Shown here: in pieces, positions 61,801-64,000 of the stretch
Numbering within the stretch: position 1 is the first letter of the stretch
How the letters are laid out: every line of letters starts with the position of its first letter
From: Clostridia bacterium
GTDB taxonomy: Bacteria; Bacillota; Clostridia; Oscillospirales; CAG-272
Direction of reading: 5' to 3'
Assembly (NCBI GenBank): GCA_017501545.1
Contig: JAFVWS010000004.1
Location: 45,822 to 109,821 of the forward strand
DNA: 64,000 nt
The notes under the pieces: model-generated
What the model was told of the DNA's origin: nothing
Seen by the model: the letters and a program-made list of their open reading frames with translations, nothing else
Databases searched by the model: none
Position numbers and translations under genes: made by a program

Positions 61801-62508
61801 GTTGGCGATGATGGTGAGTCAATTGAAGATTTGCCAGCATTTATCTCAAACGTAGCAACAGTAATTGATATTGACCTTGAGTATAAGGAAAAATCAGAGG
61901 ACGCGCAGGATATTAGCGCTAAGACAATTACTACTCACCAGCTTGAGGCGCTTACGTATCGCGCTAAAAAGGCGTCTACAATAGATGAGCACACTTGGAA
62001 AATGATAGACTCGCTTGAGGAGTTTGTTAACGAGCGTACACCATATCATATCGGAAACAAAATTTTCTTACAGCTTGAGTGCTATTTGGCTGTATATCAA
62101 GCTACCAAGGGCGAAATTAGTGAGGGCGTTGACTCAATGCTCGCATCAAGATTGCTTCCTGCAATAGTTGCAATGCTTAAGGACAACCCACAAATGGCAG
62201 AGGTTGATTTCTCACAAACAATTGAAAGCATTTTCGGTGAGGAAAATGTTTCAAAGAGTATTTACCTAATAAAGCATCTAAGCATTGAGCCTAAAAAGGA
62301 ACAGCGCCCAGAGCCACTAAAGATTCCAAAGCCACTTAGCCTTGATAAAACAATAGGTGCGTGGGACATTGAAGGCACAAAGAAAGAGGCAGACTCTTTT
62401 GAAGAAAAAGAGACGGTTCGTTTAGATGAAATTCTCGCAGATAAAAAGGCTAACGAAGCCAAGGAAGACGAGAAAGCCATAGAAGAGCCCAAGACAGAAG
62501 AACCATAG
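58897..62508 (+). CDS. GH3-like protein with two membrane segments and large cytoplasmic tail
   Basis: A 1203-residue protein. Residues 1-~660 follow the layout of GH3 beta-glucosidases: FPSFDSLANSWDDQLFGEV, ISEDPYLVGSLYAG, a C domain (ARRSIVLLKNEMGALPLQRG), YPFGHGLSYTKFSYSNL and a fibronectin-like end. The usual substrate motif KHF reads LQVP (residues ~131-137), and the nucleophile site SDW reads TELDE (Glu near 207), so it is probably inactive. There is no signal peptide. Two membrane segments lie near 687-745, with basic flanks on both sides, which places the GH3-like part and the ~450-residue tail both inside. The frame stops at TAG (62506) within a PKTEE repeat that otherwise stays open to 62697. 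Confidence 0.85.
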   Translation: MLPNNEIIEKLTTKQKIALLTDSHEAGEEQLKQINAPSFTVTSLESEVLDQNGEPVFPSFDSLANSWDDQLFGEVTYKVACMKSAGNSLFVLPKTNPGTSVYGKGISEDPYLVGSLYAGAVNVLSNSGAPVCLQVPAVRDNDAKVMDKIADEAAIYERVVRPYDMAKRAGKCPAILVTPSDARDSYQEINKKILQYAKVEDAVLLTELDEGENTVAAINAGGQVINGSSVALEAAYDNYNRIYHSLEEGGASAHELEMAILDGAAISDEIIDNALNNKMTLADKCQNERLTYSNIEVEALAVDSARRSIVLLKNEMGALPLQRGTRVSIIGDIISSSENGRFVNFYERLRDSLLGEQVNVVGYEPGYSLDRDISQEQIIPALRLANQSDVVLLFLGHGRARENNLEATKRLALPANQVALATALKRTGKRIIAIISGSRLPEMDFDDGLHASLLIPNEGRGVANALSDVLLGKYNPSARLAYAGYGKIDARFRDTQRRKQRGEQKIGQFIGYRYTDICNQAAKYPFGHGLSYTKFSYSNLHMNTSSTLSFTVQNDGSVAGIETAQVYIGCNTSSRPRPIKELKAIYKVYLMPRQSKTITVNLNELKIYDPASERFVIDGGEYTIYVGSSASDIYLTERIRLLGPSLDSQDESITSYLQEVSNITSESYTMEAHCEPMKKTSKLKSFSLWIFALTIFADIIYGICGLLFALPFKEHLGTFAILNALSLSLAAILFIIFLIVNASLKKKQRIKEQEATKELFRNAERVEASTVEKLFVSEFDYEDEKPETSKNKLTFKGKDESIYVYMAVDTDFEALSSDMQEFFSKNGLSISLSLARATISSIVSSRLLIVRNADSQKSVEFLKSLAGFMGTSAFVESFDQRKWEIDTLLYTLNTFSNEKKPTELVNLFNYAENEKEKACFYVMTEVKYADTAEFMMPYIQYLTNPQESYAVSENGTELDFPNNMWFAMVGDDGESIEDLPAFISNVATVIDIDLEYKEKSEDAQDISAKTITTHQLEALTYRAKKASTIDEHTWKMIDSLEEFVNERTPYHIGNKIFLQLECYLAVYQATKGEISEGVDSMLASRLLPAIVAMLKDNPQMAEVDFSQTIESIFGEENVSKSIYLIKHLSIEPKKEQRPEPLKIPKPLSLDKTIGAWDIEGTKKEADSFEEKETVRLDEILADKKANEAKEDEKAIEEPKTEEP

Positions 62509-62637
62509 ACTGAAGAACCAAAGACTGAGGAACTAAAGACCGAGGAACCAAAGACTGAGGAACCAAAGACCGAGGAACCAAAGACCGAGGAACCAAAGAC
62601 CGAGGAACCAAAGACTGAAGAACCAAAGAAAGAAGAA
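62488..62637 (+). repeat. 15-bp tandem repeat encoding PKTEE
   Basis: Ten units of 15 bp (consensus CCAAAGACTGAGGAA with ACC/ACT and CCA/CTA variants). Unit 2 has TAG (62506-62508) where the others have AAG. Confidence 0.92.
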
Positions 62638-62697
62638 CTAAAGGTTGAAGATGCGGTCGCAAAGGAAAAAGAAGGAGAGGTAAAGGATTTTGAGTAA
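62509..62697 (+). other. in-frame continuation of the GH3-like gene beyond the TAG
   Basis: After the TAG the same frame is open for 62 more codons, coding for (T/P)EEPK repeats and then VEDAVAKEKEGEVKDFE, and stops at TAA (62695-62697). This TAA overlaps the start of the AAA gene (TTGAGTAA). The AAA gene would then be translationally coupled to a 1266-residue GH3-like protein. The TAG looks like a single A-to-T change. It could instead be a sequencing error or a rare read-through site. Confidence 0.7.
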
Positions 62698-64000
62698 TAC
62701 AGCTTCGGAAATATTCCAAAGAATTTGGGAAATTGCATCCTCTGGTGTTGCAATTGCCATTTACGTAGTTGTTTTTGCATTAATCCTACTTTGGATTGTT
62801 ATTTCGCTTATGAATAAGGATTCAAAATCATCATCCGTTATAATAGCGGGCGACCTTTCAAAAGCCTCAGATGACGACACTACCGAAGCAGAAGCGCTTA
62901 AGGAGTTAGAGGACGAGGGCAGTGGAAGATTCTGCAAGCTATGCAACTTAGACCAAATGAAGGGAAGCATAGAAAGCGGAAGCTATGACGAATATATCAC
63001 ACTAAGACAATTTTGTGAAAACTTTAGAAACTACGCAGCAAGCAAGCTAAAGCTATACTACGATATATCAGACATAAGAAGGTTTGTGTCTGGTATGGCA
63101 GTAAGTAAGATACTAATATTACAGGGTATGTCAGGAACAGGTAAGACGTCACTTGCCCACGCATTTGGAGATTTTGTCGACAACCCGTCAACAGTAATAC
63201 CAGTACAGCCAATGTGGAAGGAAAGAACTGACCTAATAGGCTACTATAACGAATTTACAAAAAGATTTAATGAAACAACGCTACTTGAAAAGATGTATGA
63301 GGCAAATTACAGTAACGATATATACGTAACAGTAATGGACGAAATGAACATAGCAAGAGTAGAATACTACTTTGCAGAGTTTTTATCATTACTTGAGTTG
63401 CCAAACGCAGAGGAAAGACTACTAACAGTAGTATCAGACGTATGGGAAGATGACCCAGTACAGTTAGAAAACGGATGTATAAAGCTACCACCGAATATGT
63501 GGTTTGTAGGAACAGCTAATAATGACGACTCAACGTTTGCAATATCAGATAAGGTATATGACCGTGCAATGATAATGAACCTTGATATGAAGGCAGAGCC
63601 ATTTGTAGCACCAAGAACATCAAATACAAGAATATCAGCAAAGCAGTTTGAGGAATTAGCCGAAGCTGCAATGAGAGAATATGAGGTAAGTGCAAGAAAC
63701 CTACATAGAATAGAGGAGCTTGATAAATACCTCATAGAGCATTTTCAAATAACATTTGGAAACCGTATAATGAAGCAAATCAAGAGCTATATACCAGTAT
63801 ACGTTGCGTGTGGAGGCGATGAGCTTGAGGCACTTGACGACATATTATCAAAGAAGGTCTTAAGAAAGCTTGAGATGCAAAACCCAATATACCTAAGAAG
63901 TGCGTCAGCAGGACTAAGTGCTTATCTTGACGAGCTATTTGGGTATGACCGTATGCCTCTTTGCAAGGCCTTTATGGCTCGCTTGCAGAGGACTATTTAA
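62690..64000 (+). CDS. membrane-anchored McrB-like AAA+ ATPase
   Basis: A 436-residue protein whose stop codon is the last three bases of the window. The start is TTG at 62690; a TAA in frame just before it and the following membrane segment (residues ~19-39, VAIAIYVVVFALILLWIVIS) leave no better choice. The AAA domain resembles the McrB/MoxR group: Walker A GMSGTGKTS (~146), Walker B VTVMDEMNIARVEYYFAEF (~214), sensor FVGTANNDDS (~271) and Arg finger DKVYDRAMIMNLD (~290). A CxxC (FCKLC) lies between membrane and AAA. From about 63050 the gene uses ATA, AGA and CTA more than its neighbours. Such ATPases remodel protein complexes; the partner is probably encoded in this operon or downstream. 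Confidence 0.88.
   Translation: MSNTASEIFQRIWEIASSGVAIAIYVVVFALILLWIVISLMNKDSKSSSVIIAGDLSKASDDDTTEAEALKELEDEGSGRFCKLCNLDQMKGSIESGSYDEYITLRQFCENFRNYAASKLKLYYDISDIRRFVSGMAVSKILILQGMSGTGKTSLAHAFGDFVDNPSTVIPVQPMWKERTDLIGYYNEFTKRFNETTLLEKMYEANYSNDIYVTVMDEMNIARVEYYFAEFLSLLELPNAEERLLTVVSDVWEDDPVQLENGCIKLPPNMWFVGTANNDDSTFAISDKVYDRAMIMNLDMKAEPFVAPRTSNTRISAKQFEELAEAAMREYEVSARNLHRIEELDKYLIEHFQITFGNRIMKQIKSYIPVYVACGGDELEALDDILSKKVLRKLEMQNPIYLRSASAGLSAYLDELFGYDRMPLCKAFMARLQRTI

Noticed and set aside
62506-62508. TAG as a reassigned sense codon
   Set aside because: Another gene (24498-24500) ends in TAG in the normal way, so general reassignment is unlikely.
62262-62780. Minus-strand frame rich in FGSSV repeats
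   Set aside because: It is the mirror reading of the PKTEE tandem repeat; no start signal or protein features.

Overview
The window is about 64 kb of AT-rich chromosomal DNA from a low-GC Gram-positive bacterium, most likely an anaerobic gut Clostridia/Firmicutes lineage. The evidence is a type III glutamine synthetase, a FakA/FakB (DAK2/DegV) pair, BspA-type leucine-rich-repeat surface proteins, HPr with H15, strong TTGACA-N17-TATAAT promoters and AGGAGG ribosome-binding sites. No phage, integrase, IS transposase or CRISPR array was seen. The standard genetic code applies; TAG is used as an ordinary stop, for example at 24498-24500.

Layout. 0-5.4 kb: 3' end of a BspA-like protein, an amino-acid ABC transporter whose binding protein appears circularly permuted, and two tandem paralogous small membrane proteins with near-identical promoter/leader DNA. 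5.5-11.2 kb: DUF1015, a TRIC/UPF0126 membrane protein, a purine permease, RNase P RNA with a partly duplicated 3' end and a 117-bp tandem repeat, and a single-pass membrane protein. 11.3-15.8 kb: U32 protein, uppP, pgk, tpiA. 16-21.4 kb: a second secreted BspA-like protein, then the general PTS operon (HPr, EI, EIIA). 21.4-25.3 kb: a frameshifted small gene, an acyl-ACP thioesterase, an apparently orphan mazF, yceD-rpmF. 25.4-29.9 kb: a leftward housekeeping/repair operon (alkD-like, dut, phosphatase, lipoprotein, Nudix, CPBP) and a separate Nudix gene.

30-36.8 kb: a candidate small RNA, fucO-like dehydrogenase, marR-acyl-CoA synthetase, purC, a DUF4430 lipoprotein, a MITE-like inverted-repeat element, an unidentified ~220-nt structured RNA with its own consensus promoter and terminator, and an amidohydrolase. 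36.8-46 kb: HAD hydrolase, nrdR, glnN, GH31, alpha/beta hydrolase, fakA-fakB. 46.2-52 kb: ECF S component with larA, a divergent tetR/membrane-protein pair, a Gfo/Idh/MocA oxidoreductase, a lipoprotein, a hairpin-repeat array and tRNA-Gln(CUG).

52.2-64 kb: an alpha/beta hydrolase and then a rightward operon that I consider the best candidate for an undescribed system. It encodes a small membrane protein, a 1568-residue single-pass protein with an extracellular BspA-like array, a membrane-anchored GH3-like protein that appears to have lost its catalytic residues, and a membrane-anchored McrB-like AAA+ ATPase. The GH3-like gene carries an in-frame TAG inside a PKTEE repeat tail that otherwise stays open into the next gene.
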